This document shows positions 8,540 to 17,402 of a DNA stretch of 64,000 bases, in pieces. The notes under the pieces are model-generated. The model worked only from the letters and a program-made list of their open reading frames with translations. It ran no database searches and was not told the origin of the DNA. This stretch comes from Hymenobacter mellowenesis (GTDB lineage Bacteria; Bacteroidota; Bacteroidia; Cytophagales; Hymenobacteraceae), in NCBI RefSeq assembly GCF_030581005.1, contig NZ_JAUQSX010000003.1, forward strand, positions 1 to 64,000. The letters are read 5' to 3'. Position numbers and translations under genes: made by a program. Every line of letters begins with the position of its first letter. Position 1 is the first letter of the stretch.

Positions 8540-9541
8540 ATGAAAAAAACACGCTTACTGGCAGCCCTGCTGCTCGTGCTCACGGCCGCTTTCAGCAGCT
8601 GCACCAAAGAGGATACCGACGTCGACTACGTGGTGGGGGCCTGGTATTCGCACTCGCAATTTGAGGGGCTGGCCCGCAACGGCGCGGTGAGCTTCGTGCT
8701 CAACGGCAAGGCCTACGTGGGCCTCGGCACTGACGGCACCGACAAGTTTACCGACTTCTGGGAGTACACGCCTGGCACCAATACCTGGCGGCAACGGGCG
8801 TCGTTCCCGGGCGTGGGGCGCTACTTCGCGGTGGGCTTCGCAGCCAACGGCAAAGGCTACGTGGGCACCGGCTACGACGGCCTGAACCGCCTCAAGGACT
8901 TCTGGGAATTCGACCCCACCGCCAACACTTGGACCCAGAAGGCCGACTTTGGCGGCAGCGCCCGCTACAGCGCGGTGGCCTTCGCCCTCAACGACAAAGG
9001 CTACGTGGGCACCGGCTACGACGGCAACTACAAGAAGGATTTCTGGCAGTACGACCCCCTGACCGATGCCTGGACGCAGAAGCCCAGCTTCGGCGGCAAC
9101 AAGCGCCTGGGCGCCGTGGCTTTCGTGGCCAACAACCAAGGCTACATCTGCACCGGCCTTAACAACGGCATTTACGAAACCGACAACTGGAGCTACAACC
9201 CCGCCACCGAAACCTGGACCGAGCACCGCAAGCTGGAAGGCGTGGACACCAACGGCACGGGCTACGACTTCAGCGCCGTGCCGCGGGCCTACGCGGTGGC
9301 CTTCACCATCGGCAACAACGCCTACGTGACCTTGGGCAACAAAGACACCGCGCTGCTGAGCTGCTGGGCCTACAGCCCGACGGACGACAACTGGTACCAA
9401 AAAACTGATTTTGTGGGGTCCAGCCGCATTTCGGCCGTGGGCTTCGCACTGGGCAACGCGGGCTACGTGACGCTGGGTGCCAGCGGCAGCACTCGCTACG
9501 ACGACCTTTGGACTTTGGAACCCGATGCCGATGTGGACTAA
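8540..9541 (+). CDS. Kelch-repeat lipoprotein
   Basis: A 333-residue lipoprotein: signal peptide, then the lipobox FSSC (cysteine near residue 20), then repeated blades with the pattern GYVGTGYDG...KDFWEYDP...W, about six in number, that should fold as a kelch beta-propeller at the cell surface. The start is the ATG followed by KKTRLLAALLL; an in-frame upstream extension lacks a signal peptide. Its 3' end overlaps the next gene, a DUF4270 lipoprotein, by 11 bases, a pairing seen in other Bacteroidetes. No catalytic residues are evident; a binding role is likely. Confidence 0.88.
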   Translation: MKKTRLLAALLLVLTAAFSSCTKEDTDVDYVVGAWYSHSQFEGLARNGAVSFVLNGKAYVGLGTDGTDKFTDFWEYTPGTNTWRQRASFPGVGRYFAVGFAANGKGYVGTGYDGLNRLKDFWEFDPTANTWTQKADFGGSARYSAVAFALNDKGYVGTGYDGNYKKDFWQYDPLTDAWTQKPSFGGNKRLGAVAFVANNQGYICTGLNNGIYETDNWSYNPATETWTEHRKLEGVDTNGTGYDFSAVPRAYAVAFTIGNNAYVTLGNKDTALLSCWAYSPTDDNWYQKTDFVGSSRISAVGFALGNAGYVTLGASGSTRYDDLWTLEPDADVD

Positions 9542-10874
9542 GGCGCTGGCTAACCACGTTGCGCGCTGGCTGCGGGCTGGGCACTGGCTGCTTGGCCTGC
9601 TGGGGCTGCTATGGGCCTGCGCCGCCTGCGACCCCGTGGGCAACATCACCCTGGATGCCCCCGTCGCCGCCTCGGCCAGCAACGCCTATTACGTGGACAC
9701 GCTGACGGTGCGCGTGGCCACCGTGTGGCACGATTCGGTGCTGACCTCGGGCGGCGACAACCTGCTGGTGGGCCGCTACCACGACCCGCGCCTCGGCACC
9801 ATCACGGCCCGCAGCTACTTTCAGGTGGGCCTGGGCGGCACCTACAGCCCCGCCCTAGACGAGGTGTATGACTCCCTGGTGCTGGTGCTCAAGCCCGACG
9901 GCTACCGCTACGGCGACACCACCCAGCTGCAAAATCTGGAAGTGCACCGCCTGCGCGATGCCCTGGTGGCGACGAAAAACTACTACGCCTTCAGCCAGCT
10001 GAACTACGATGCGGCCCTGCTCAACCAAGGCCGCAGCACCCGGCCGCTGGCGGCCCGGCTCAGCGTGCGCAACCTGCGCCTGCGCCTGGCCGACGCCCTG
10101 GGCCGCGAGCTGCTGGCGGCTGGTCTGGCCGGCAGCCTCACCACCGACGCCGAGCTGACCAACCGCCTGGCCGGCCTGGTGCTCACGCCCGGCGCCGCCG
10201 ACGATGCCGCCCTGTTGCGCACCCAGGTGAGCACCGAGGGCGGCGCGCTCAACCTCTACACGCACTCGCCCACCGACCCGGCCACCGTCATCACCAAAGC
10301 CTTCACGCTGGCTGCGGGCAGCAAGCATTTTTATCAGGTGACGGCCGACCGCACCGGCACGCTGCTGGCGCCGCTCAGCACCTCGCTGCAGGCGCTCGAT
10401 GTGGCCCGCACGGCACAGGAAGCCTACATTGACGGGGCGCTGGGCCTGCAAACCAAAATCGAAATCCCGTACCTGGCCGATTTGCGCAGCTTCGGTACGC
10501 GGCTCACCATCGTGCAGGCCACCGTGAGCCTGGAGGTGGTGCCCGGCTCGGCCACGCGCTACCTGGCGCCACCCGCCTCGCTGGCCGCCTACCTGAGCAC
10601 CCGGGCCAACCAGCAGGGCGCGGCCCTGGGCAGCAGCACCGCGACGGCGCTGGCCATTCCGTACCAGAGCGGCATCTCGAATCTGACCGGCCTCGAAACC
10701 AGCGGCTACGCGGTGCCCGTCACCGACTATTGCCAGGCCGTCGTCGACCGCACCCTCGACAACTACGGCCTGCTGCTGGCCACCGCCTCGGCCAGCCCCG
10801 AGCGGGTAGTGCTTGGTGGCCCGAAGCGCGCCGAAAACCGGCTCAAGCTCGGGCTATATTTTCTGACGCATTAG
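9531..10874 (+). CDS. DUF4270 family lipoprotein
   Basis: A 447-residue member of DUF4270, a Bacteroidetes outer-membrane lipoprotein family of unknown function. The start MWTKALANH precedes a hydrophobic stretch and a cysteine pair (WACAAC, about residues 30-35) that can be lipidated. The block LLVGRYHDPRLGTITARSYFQ near residue 75 is typical of the family. It is translationally coupled to the kelch lipoprotein upstream, so the two probably act in one surface complex. Confidence 0.85.
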   Translation: MWTKALANHVARWLRAGHWLLGLLGLLWACAACDPVGNITLDAPVAASASNAYYVDTLTVRVATVWHDSVLTSGGDNLLVGRYHDPRLGTITARSYFQVGLGGTYSPALDEVYDSLVLVLKPDGYRYGDTTQLQNLEVHRLRDALVATKNYYAFSQLNYDAALLNQGRSTRPLAARLSVRNLRLRLADALGRELLAAGLAGSLTTDAELTNRLAGLVLTPGAADDAALLRTQVSTEGGALNLYTHSPTDPATVITKAFTLAAGSKHFYQVTADRTGTLLAPLSTSLQALDVARTAQEAYIDGALGLQTKIEIPYLADLRSFGTRLTIVQATVSLEVVPGSATRYLAPPASLAAYLSTRANQQGAALGSSTATALAIPYQSGISNLTGLETSGYAVPVTDYCQAVVDRTLDNYGLLLATASASPERVVLGGPKRAENRLKLGLYFLTH

Positions 10875-10920
10875 TTCGGTGCGGTCGGTTGGCTGGCAGT
10901 AAGAAGACTCATTTAATAAA

Positions 10921-10962
10921 GAACGTCATGTCGAGCTTGCCGAGACATGACGTTCTTTTTTT
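10921..10962 (+). terminator. Terminator built from a dispersed-repeat end
   Basis: GAACGTCATGTC pairs perfectly with GACATGACGTTC across an 11-base loop, and a run of eight T follows. The arms are the tips of the window's dispersed palindromic repeat, so a repeat copy seems to have been reduced to the DUF4270 terminator. Confidence 0.8.
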
Positions 10963-11006
10963 ACACTGATTGACCATACGCCTCAAGGGGCCAAACAAAA
11001 AGCAGG

Positions 11007-11041
11007 GGCTGGTTGCTGTTTTGCGGCAGCCAGCCTTTTTC
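11007..11041 (+). terminator. Second intrinsic terminator before the nuclease-like gene
   Basis: A 12-bp stem (GGCTGGTTGCTG with CGGCAGCCAGCC, G.T pairs included) with a five-base loop, followed by TTTTT. It lies about 50 bases before the next gene. Confidence 0.65.
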
Positions 11042-11091
11042 TTGTGGGTGCCTCGCTGTCACCAAAAGCGGGGTTTTGCTGTTTAAGGCCT

Positions 11092-11808
11092 ATGCCCACT
11101 CTATCTGCTCCGCGTCCCGACCTGCTGCGCCTCGACTACGACACCTACCGCGCTCTGCCCGCGGTGGCCAATTCTGACCTCTCGCGCCTGCGCGATGCCC
11201 TTGATGGCCGCCCCCCGCGCACCCAAAGCACCTCCAACGACGGTGCCCTAAGCTTCGGCACCGCCTTCCACACGGCCCTGCTCGAACCCGGCGACTACGT
11301 TCCCGGCCAGCCCGGCCTGAATGACACTCTGGTGTGGTGGCTGGTAGAAGGCGTGAAAATGGACACCCGTCTGAACGAGCTGCTCACCCTGGGCCGCCCC
11401 GAAATGAGTGCCCTCTTCACCGAGCCCGAAACCGATACGCTCTGCAAGCTGCGCGCCGACCTCGTCGTAGACCACCCCGAGCAGCCTTTCACCATCATCG
11501 ATTTCAAAACCACCAATGCCCGCGACGCCGACCATTTCCTCTGGCAATGCTCGGCCTACGACTACGACCGCCAGGCCGCCTTCTACACCGATGCCCTGCG
11601 CGCCGAACGGTTCCTGTTAGTAGGGGTGCAAAAAGTAGAGCCCTTCGGCGTGTTCACCATCGAGGTGAGCGAGCAGATGCTGGCCGAGGGCCGCCAGAAA
11701 TACCAGCGGCTGTTGCGCCTGTTCAAAGCCCCCGCCACCGCGCCCGCCTTCCGGGCCGAGGCCGTGCAGGCGGCCGTGGATGCGCTGGGCCTGAGCGGCG
11801 AAGAGTAG
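11092..11808 (+). CDS. PD-(D/E)XK nuclease-like protein (exodeoxyribonuclease VIII-like)
   Basis: A 238-residue protein related to the DUF3799/RecE-type PD-(D/E)XK nucleases, usually found in prophage or plasmid recombination modules. The N-terminal region (YDTYRALPAVANSDLSRL, then SFGTAFHTALLEP near residue 60) and the active-site core FTIIDFKTT (about residue 140, the D-x-K pair) are present. A following QCSAYDYDRQAAFYTDAL helix carries the usual Q/Y residues. No recombination partner or other phage gene is adjacent, so it looks like a solitary acquisition. The start was moved to the ATG before PTLSAPRPD. Confidence 0.75.
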   Translation: MPTLSAPRPDLLRLDYDTYRALPAVANSDLSRLRDALDGRPPRTQSTSNDGALSFGTAFHTALLEPGDYVPGQPGLNDTLVWWLVEGVKMDTRLNELLTLGRPEMSALFTEPETDTLCKLRADLVVDHPEQPFTIIDFKTTNARDADHFLWQCSAYDYDRQAAFYTDALRAERFLLVGVQKVEPFGVFTIEVSEQMLAEGRQKYQRLLRLFKAPATAPAFRAEAVQAAVDALGLSGEE

Positions 11809-12084
11809 CGGTGCTTGGCTGCAAGCTTAACTTTCAAACATCGCAACATATCATTTGGGGCATATTCACTGCCAATGGCAATGAATTGTGCTTTAAGGGA
11901 ATTTATTTTTATTATAAATGAATAGCATTTGCTTTGTTTATAATAAATATGACTTAATGGGTTAAAATATTGTAATTTTGCTCAAATTATATGATTTTTT
12001 ATAGTATGCCTGTTTAAAATGGTTACTTTTGTGTAGTCGGTATTATCGACATAGTACAATAATATCCATCTTAACAAGCTTGCT
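11809..12084. other. AT-rich promoter region of the type IX cargo gene
   Basis: About 280 bases, far more AT-rich than the flanks. It holds several TAnnTTTG-like boxes (around 11973 and 12024). No gene is evident. Confidence 0.5.
12024..12031 (+). promoter_or_regulatory. Candidate -7 box for the 822-residue cargo gene
   Basis: TACTTTTG fits TAnnTTTG and lies about 54 bases upstream of the start codon in an AT-rich stretch. Confidence 0.4.
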
Positions 12085-14553
12085 ATGCAAACTAAATCTA
12101 TTCTCAAATGGCTAACGGTGCTAAGTGTTGGCTTTCTGACATTGCCGGCCCAGGCCCAGTACGTATTTACAGATGCGAACCTCGGGGCCTACACACAGGA
12201 CTTTGACGCGTTAGCGGGGACCAAGAACATTTTTACCAGTAACTCGTCGGCCTTTCCCGGGGTGTACGCGCGGTTTACGCTGGATAATTATCCCGGCGAG
12301 TACGAATCATCGACGCGGGGCACGGGGGCCCAGGCCAAACTCGGGCCCGACGACGGCTCGGAAGGCCCGCAAACCGCTTCCAGCGTGGATGCCGACGGCA
12401 CGCCGCACGGGGCTGCCTGGTACCACTTCGGCACCGCCGGAGCCTCTGACCGGGCGCTGGGCGGCATTGCTTCTACCACAGTCACTTCGGGCAAGGGCTA
12501 CGTGGGCTTCCGCCTGCGGAATTCCTCCACGAAAACCATTGTGAACCTGGAAGTGCAGTACGCCATGGAGCAGTGGTACAATTCGAGCCAGACGCAGGCG
12601 GCCACCGTGGCGGTGGAGTACCAGAAAAGCGCCAGCCCTGGGACTATTACGAGCGTGATTTCGGGCACCTGGACGCCCATCAATGAGCTGGATGTGCCGG
12701 CACCTTCTACTTCTACCTCCATCGCGCCCCGCAACGGCAACGCCGCTGCCAATCGCCGCGTGAAAAAAACCACGCTGGTAGACATTAATCTGGCCGCCGG
12801 CCAGGAAATCATGATTCGCTTTGGCTACGTGTTCAACTCGGGCACCAACGGCAACGGACTGAGCATCGACAATGTGGTGATTACGCCCGAAACTAACGTG
12901 TTTTACTCGGCAAGCACGGGCAATTTAAACCAGACGGCCACCTGGGGCACCAGCACCAACGGCACCGGCACGCCACCGGCCAGCTTCACCGCCGACAACC
13001 AGGTGTTCTACATACAGAGCCCCAAGAACACCGACGGCACCGCCACCTTGACGTTTACGGACCGAATCGGTGCTGGCAATACCTGGACGGTGAGCGGTGC
13101 CAACTCGAAAATTGTGGTGGGCACCACCACGTCGCCGGCTGTTCTGCGCGTTTCGTCAAACAGCAATATCAGCGGGACCATCGACGTGGGACTGGGCTCT
13201 TATTTATACAACAACCGCCCGGCTTCGCCGGCCTTTACGCTTGGCACGCTGGCCGCCACCAGCACTGTGGAATTCAATAGCGGCGGGGTGCCCTTCACAG
13301 TGCCCGCCAACCAGTACGGCAACCTGAAAGCCACCGGCCAAAGCCCCTCCGACCCGGTTACCAGCCAGAAAACACTGGGTGGCAACCTGGTGGTGACCGG
13401 CACCATTGGCCTCGGCAACGACTCGAAGCTGGTACTGGGCAACTACGACCTGACCGTGCTGAGCAGCGGCACCTTCGGCACGGTTTCGGCCAATGCCTAC
13501 GTCATCACCAACGGCACCGGCCGGCTGCGCATGCAGGTGCCCCGGGGCAGCAGCAGCAGCACGCCGGGCGCCCGAATCACGTTCCCGGTGGGCAGCGCGT
13601 CTTCTTACACGCCCATTTCGCTGCAGCAAACTTCCTCGGCCAGCGACGACGTATTCGAGGTGCGGGTGCTGGACAACGCCTTTACCAGCTACGACGCCAC
13701 CACGTATGCCCCGGGCGCCACGCGCGTGACCAACGAAGTGGTGAACCGGACCTGGCTGGTGAGCAAGGAAGTGCCCACCAACCCGGCCACCGTGACCATG
13801 AAGCTGCAGTGGAACCTGGCCGATGCCACCACGTCTTTCGTGGCCACGCGCGCCCACATCAACCACTACACCGGTGGCAGTTGGGAAAGGTACTCGGGCG
13901 AGGTGGGCGCCGCCACCGGCACCGTGACCAACTCATTGGTCGCCACGCGCACGGGCATTACGAGCTTTTCGCCTTTCTCCGTATCGTCGCTGCTCAACGG
14001 GGCCCTGCCGGTGGAACTGACCACGTTTGCCGCCCGCCGGGCCGGCGATGCCGTGGCCTGCACCTGGAACACCGCTACCGAGAAAAACAGCCGCGATTTC
14101 ACCGTTGAGCGCAGCCGCAACGGCTTCACCTTTGAGCGGTTGGGTGTGGTAGCTGCCGCCGGCAACAGCAGCAGCCCGCGCACCTACCGCTTCAGTGATG
14201 AGCGCCCGTTGGCCGGCCTGGCCTACTACCGCCTGCGCCAAACCGACCTCGATGGCACGGAGGCCTTCTCGTCCATCGTCGCCGTCAATGGCGCGGAGTC
14301 CTTCGCGGCGCCGGTGGTGGTGCCCAACCCCGGCACCGGCCGCTTTGCTGTCGTGAGCGGCGCCGGGGAACCCCTGGCGGGCCCGGCTGTGGTACGCAAC
14401 GCGCTGGGCGCCGTGGTGCGTTGCCTTGCCGCCGCCGAAGCCGGCGATGCGCAAGCAGGCACCTTCGATTTGAGCGACCAGCCCGCTGGTTTGTACCTGG
14501 TGCAGGTACAAACCTCCGCTGGAACGCGCACCCTGCGCGTGGTGAAGAACTAA
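12085..14553 (+). CDS. Type IX secretion cargo, large beta-rich surface protein
   Basis: An 822-residue exported protein. A signal peptide (cut near PAQAQ) is followed by repetitive Ser/Thr/Gly/Asn-rich beta-structure, a carbohydrate-binding-like N-terminal part with ALAGTKNIF around residue 30, and a C-terminal Por sorting domain of type A: VPNPGTGRF near residue 746, then YLVQVQTSAGTRTLRVVKN at the end. The sorting domain directs export through the type IX system and attachment to the surface. No catalytic motif was recognised. A strong terminator follows. Confidence 0.9.
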   Translation: MQTKSILKWLTVLSVGFLTLPAQAQYVFTDANLGAYTQDFDALAGTKNIFTSNSSAFPGVYARFTLDNYPGEYESSTRGTGAQAKLGPDDGSEGPQTASSVDADGTPHGAAWYHFGTAGASDRALGGIASTTVTSGKGYVGFRLRNSSTKTIVNLEVQYAMEQWYNSSQTQAATVAVEYQKSASPGTITSVISGTWTPINELDVPAPSTSTSIAPRNGNAAANRRVKKTTLVDINLAAGQEIMIRFGYVFNSGTNGNGLSIDNVVITPETNVFYSASTGNLNQTATWGTSTNGTGTPPASFTADNQVFYIQSPKNTDGTATLTFTDRIGAGNTWTVSGANSKIVVGTTTSPAVLRVSSNSNISGTIDVGLGSYLYNNRPASPAFTLGTLAATSTVEFNSGGVPFTVPANQYGNLKATGQSPSDPVTSQKTLGGNLVVTGTIGLGNDSKLVLGNYDLTVLSSGTFGTVSANAYVITNGTGRLRMQVPRGSSSSTPGARITFPVGSASSYTPISLQQTSSASDDVFEVRVLDNAFTSYDATTYAPGATRVTNEVVNRTWLVSKEVPTNPATVTMKLQWNLADATTSFVATRAHINHYTGGSWERYSGEVGAATGTVTNSLVATRTGITSFSPFSVSSLLNGALPVELTTFAARRAGDAVACTWNTATEKNSRDFTVERSRNGFTFERLGVVAAAGNSSSPRTYRFSDERPLAGLAYYRLRQTDLDGTEAFSSIVAVNGAESFAAPVVVPNPGTGRFAVVSGAGEPLAGPAVVRNALGAVVRCLAAAEAGDAQAGTFDLSDQPAGLYLVQVQTSAGTRTLRVVKN

Positions 14554-14573
14554 CCCCCGCCCTTCGCAACTAC

Positions 14574-14609
14574 AAAAAGCCCCTTCTCCGCATGGAGAAG
14601 GGGCTTTTT
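14574..14609. terminator. Bidirectional intrinsic terminator
   Basis: AAAAAGCCCCTTCTCC and GGAGAAGGGGCTTTTT form a perfect 16-bp stem with a GCAT loop. It closes the cargo gene unit. Confidence 0.92.
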
Positions 14610-14625
14610 AATGAATGTTGAAAAA

Positions 14626-14641
14626 CTTACTATTTAGTAAG
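14626..14641. promoter_or_regulatory. Perfect 16-bp palindrome, likely TetR operator
   Basis: CTTACTATTTAGTAAG is a perfect palindrome (two 7-base arms around TT) that lies just upstream of the -7 box of the TetR gene, between -33 and -7 positions. Its size and placement fit an autoregulatory TetR operator; binding is inferred. Confidence 0.7.
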
Positions 14642-14648
14642 TAAGTGG

Positions 14649-14656
14649 TATATTTG
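14649..14656 (+). promoter_or_regulatory. -7 box of the TetR unit
   Basis: TATATTTG fits TAnnTTTG and ends four to seven bases before the GTG/ATG start, so the message probably has little or no leader. Confidence 0.5.
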
Positions 14657-14663
14657 TGCCGTG

Positions 14664-15257
14664 ATGACAAACCCGGTTTCTCAAGCTCCTCTTGTTCCCG
14701 ACACCCGCACGCGCATCCTCGACCTGGCCGAGGTGTTGCTGCTGGAGCGTGGTTTCAATGCGTTCAGCTATCAGCACCTGGCCAAAGAGCTGGGCGTGAA
14801 GCCGGCCGCCATCCACTACCATTACCCCAGCAAAGACGACTTGGGCACGGCCTTGGTGGCCCGGCAGCTGCGGCGCCTACGCAAGTGGCGCGACCTGCCC
14901 CGCGTGACCGACCTGAAGCCGGAAGCGCAGTTTGAAGCGCTGCTGGCCGTGTATGACAATCACCTCGGCCACGAGCGCCGCGTGTGCCTGTTTGGAGCCC
15001 TGGCCGCCGATTTTCGCACCCTGCCGCCGGCTATGCAGGCCGAGCTCCGCACCTTCAACCGCGAGCTGACCGAGTGGCTGGCCCAGGTGCTGGCCGTGGG
15101 CCGGGCTACGGGCGGCCTGCGTTTCGTGGGCAGCCCGGCGGCCAAGGCCGCGCAGGTGCTCACCACCCTGGCCGGCGCGCTGCAAGTGGCCCGCGTGCAC
15201 GACGAAACGCCTTTTCAGGTCATCGTGGGCCAGCTGCGGCTTGAGCTGCTGGCTTGA
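14664..15257 (+). CDS. TetR-family transcriptional regulator
   Basis: A 197-residue repressor. The N-terminal helix-turn-helix is visible: TRTRILDLAEVLLLERGFNA (in parts), then YQHLAKELGVKPAAIHYHYPSKDDLG around residues 34-60. The C-terminal ligand domain resembles the TetR_C group with NREL and TGGLRFVGSPA. A GTG three bases earlier could also serve as start. The palindrome at 14626-14641 suggests autoregulation and control of the two downstream genes (hydrolase and NmrA-type reductase), a common set for detoxifying a small hydrophobic compound. Confidence 0.9.
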   Translation: MTNPVSQAPLVPDTRTRILDLAEVLLLERGFNAFSYQHLAKELGVKPAAIHYHYPSKDDLGTALVARQLRRLRKWRDLPRVTDLKPEAQFEALLAVYDNHLGHERRVCLFGALAADFRTLPPAMQAELRTFNRELTEWLAQVLAVGRATGGLRFVGSPAAKAAQVLTTLAGALQVARVHDETPFQVIVGQLRLELLA

Positions 15258-15307
15258 GCACCTGTCATTCTGAGCATTCTGCGATTAAACAAACATTCTC
15301 CAGCGTC

Positions 15308-16234
15308 ATGACCAACACCTTCTCGCCCGCCCACGACTACTTCCCCCTCGAAGCTCCCCAGCAGGCTGCCGCGCCGCGGGTGCGCTACCCGTCGCCGCCG
15401 GCGGGGCTGCGGCTGCTGCGCGGGCAGCTGAAGGTGCTTTCGGTGGTGGCGCCCGGCCTGGCTTTTCGGCGGGCTTGGGAAGTGTTTTGCACGCCCCGCC
15501 GCCTGCCCCAAAAGGACTGGGAAGCACCCGCCCTGGCCGATGCCCGCCGTCGCACCGTCGTGGCCGGTACCGGCTCCGTAGCTGTGTATGAGTGGGGACC
15601 GGCCGCCGCGCCCGCCGTGCTGCTGGTGCACGGCTGGGAGCACCGGGCCAGTTTCTGGCGAGCCTGGGTGCAGCCGCTGCTGGCGGCCGGCTACCGCGTG
15701 GCGGCCCTGGACGGCCCCGCGAACGGCGCCTCGGCGGGGAAGATGGTGACGCTGATGAGCTTTGGCGGAGCCGTGCAGGCCGTGGTGGACACGCTGGGGG
15801 AAGTGCGCGCCATTGTGGCGCATTCGTTTGGGGCGGCTTCGGTGGCGGGCCTGCCGGTGCGGCTGCCGGCCGGCCGGCCCCTGCCGCGCCTCGTGATGCT
15901 GAGTGCGCCGGTGGGCCCGCGGGAAGTAGCCGGGCGCTTTGCCGATTTTCTGCATCTGCCGAAAACGTTCGTCGAGCAGTTTGCGCAGTACGTGCAGCAG
16001 GCAACCGGCCGCCCGGCCGAATCGTTCGGGGTAGCTGTAGCCGGGCCCACTGTCGGCACGGAGCGCGTGCTGGTGTTGCACGACGAGGACGACGAAATCA
16101 TCCCCTTCGCCGAAGGCAGGCAAATTGCCACCGCCTGGCCCGGGGCGGTGCTACACGCCACCAAAGGACTGGGCCACAACCGGATTCTGCGCGACGCGGC
16201 CGTGGTGCAGGCCGGCGTCGACTTTATTGGATAA
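15308..16234 (+). CDS. Alpha/beta-fold hydrolase
   Basis: A 308-residue serine hydrolase-like protein. The oxyanion strand reads LLVHGWEHRASFW (about residues 103-115), the nucleophile elbow is HSFGAAS (about 174-180, serine in the G-x-S-x-G position is HSFGA, lacking the first glycine), and acid and base are likely D in HDEDDEIIPF and H in GLGHNRIL near the C terminus. It follows the TetR gene by about 50 bases. The start is the ATG in MTNTFSP, chosen over an upstream TTG. Substrate unknown. Confidence 0.82.
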   Translation: MTNTFSPAHDYFPLEAPQQAAAPRVRYPSPPAGLRLLRGQLKVLSVVAPGLAFRRAWEVFCTPRRLPQKDWEAPALADARRRTVVAGTGSVAVYEWGPAAAPAVLLVHGWEHRASFWRAWVQPLLAAGYRVAALDGPANGASAGKMVTLMSFGGAVQAVVDTLGEVRAIVAHSFGAASVAGLPVRLPAGRPLPRLVMLSAPVGPREVAGRFADFLHLPKTFVEQFAQYVQQATGRPAESFGVAVAGPTVGTERVLVLHDEDDEIIPFAEGRQIATAWPGAVLHATKGLGHNRILRDAAVVQAGVDFIG

Positions 16235-16306
16235 GAAATAGGAGCGGGCATCTTCGCTGCAGCGGGGCCGTAAGCAGCATAATTCATCCTGTTTAGCCCT
16301 GTTGTT

Positions 16307-17245
16307 TTGACCGAACCCAACGCTTCCGCTGCGCATTCCGAAACTTCCACCATTGTGCTGGCCGGCGCCACTGGCGACCTGGGCGTGCGCATTGCCCGGC
16401 ACCTGGCGCAGCGTGGGGCCACGGTGCGGGCGCTGGTGCGCCTCGGCAAAACTGGCCCGGCCATGGCGGACTTGCGCGAGGCAGGCGCCACGGTGGTGGA
16501 AGTCGATTTTAACAGCGTAACGGCGTTGACGCGGGCCTGCGTCGGCGCCGACTGCGTGGTGTCGGCGCTTTCGGGGCTGCGCGACGTGATTGTCGACACC
16601 CAAAAGAGGCTGCTCGATGCGGCCGTGGCGGCGGAGGTGCCGCGCTTCATCCCGTCGGATTACTGCATCGATTACACCAAGCTGCCCGTCGGTAGCAACC
16701 GCAACCTCGACCTACGCCGTGAGTTCAACCAGCGGCTCGACCAGGCGCCTATTCAGGCCACGTCCATCCTCAACGGCATGTTCACCGATTTGCTGACGGG
16801 GCAGGCGCCAGTCATTTTGTTCGGGCCGAAACGGGTGGTGTACTGGGGCAGTGCCGACCAGCCGCTGGACTTCACCACCACCGAAAACACCGCCGAGTTC
16901 GCCGCCGCCGCCGCCCTCGACCCTAGCACCCCGCGCTACCTGCGCGTGGCCGGCGAAGTAGCCAGCATTCGGGACCTGCAACGGGCCGCCAGCGCCGCCA
17001 CCGGCCAGCCATTCAAGCTGCTCTGGGCGGGCAGCGTGGGCGTGCTGGGCGCCCTCAGCAAGCTCACCAAAGCCCTGATGCCCGCCAGCGACGACGTATT
17101 TCCGCCCTGGCAGGGCATGCAGTACCTGCACAATATGTTCACCGGCCTGCCCAAGCTGGCACCGCTTGACAACGCCCGCTACCCAGAAATCCGGTGGACG
17201 TCGGTGCGCGAGGTATTGGCCACGCGTCCGCCGGCGGAGAAGTAG
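16307..17245 (+). CDS. NmrA-like NAD(P)-dependent reductase
   Basis: A 312-residue atypical short-chain dehydrogenase of the NmrA/isoflavone-reductase-like group. The nucleotide-binding loop VLAGATGDLGVRIA lies at about residues 17-30, and the group block VPRFIPSDYCIDYTKLP near residue 108 follows. The start appears to be TTG (TTGACCGAACCC). It is the third gene of the putative TetR-controlled unit. Substrate unknown; aromatic or quinone-like compounds are common for the family. Confidence 0.82.
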   Translation: MTEPNASAAHSETSTIVLAGATGDLGVRIARHLAQRGATVRALVRLGKTGPAMADLREAGATVVEVDFNSVTALTRACVGADCVVSALSGLRDVIVDTQKRLLDAAVAAEVPRFIPSDYCIDYTKLPVGSNRNLDLRREFNQRLDQAPIQATSILNGMFTDLLTGQAPVILFGPKRVVYWGSADQPLDFTTTENTAEFAAAAALDPSTPRYLRVAGEVASIRDLQRAASAATGQPFKLLWAGSVGVLGALSKLTKALMPASDDVFPPWQGMQYLHNMFTGLPKLAPLDNARYPEIRWTSVREVLATRPPAEK

Positions 17246-17280
17246 GTAAAAGGGGCTGAAAAAGGTCATGCACAGCGTGT

Positions 17281-17383
17281 AGGACGTCATGCTGAGCGCA
17301 GTCGGAGCATCTCTACCGCGCAACGCAATTAATTACTACAGCGGTAAAGATGCTTCACTGCGCTCAGCATGACGTTCTTTTAC
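17281..17383. repeat. Dispersed palindromic repeat, copy 2
   Basis: Inverted arms GACGTCATGCTGAGCGCAG and CTGCGCTCAGCATGACGTT surround a short variable centre. Located between convergent genes (NmrA and J-domain protein), the hairpin can act as a shared terminator. Confidence 0.85.
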
Positions 17384-17402
17384 TCAGACCTCACCAGCAG
17401 CG

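Noticed and set aside
11092..11808. Prophage or integrated plasmid around the exodeoxyribonuclease VIII-like gene
   Set aside because: No recombinase, single-strand annealing protein, integrase, attachment repeat or structural phage gene is adjacent.
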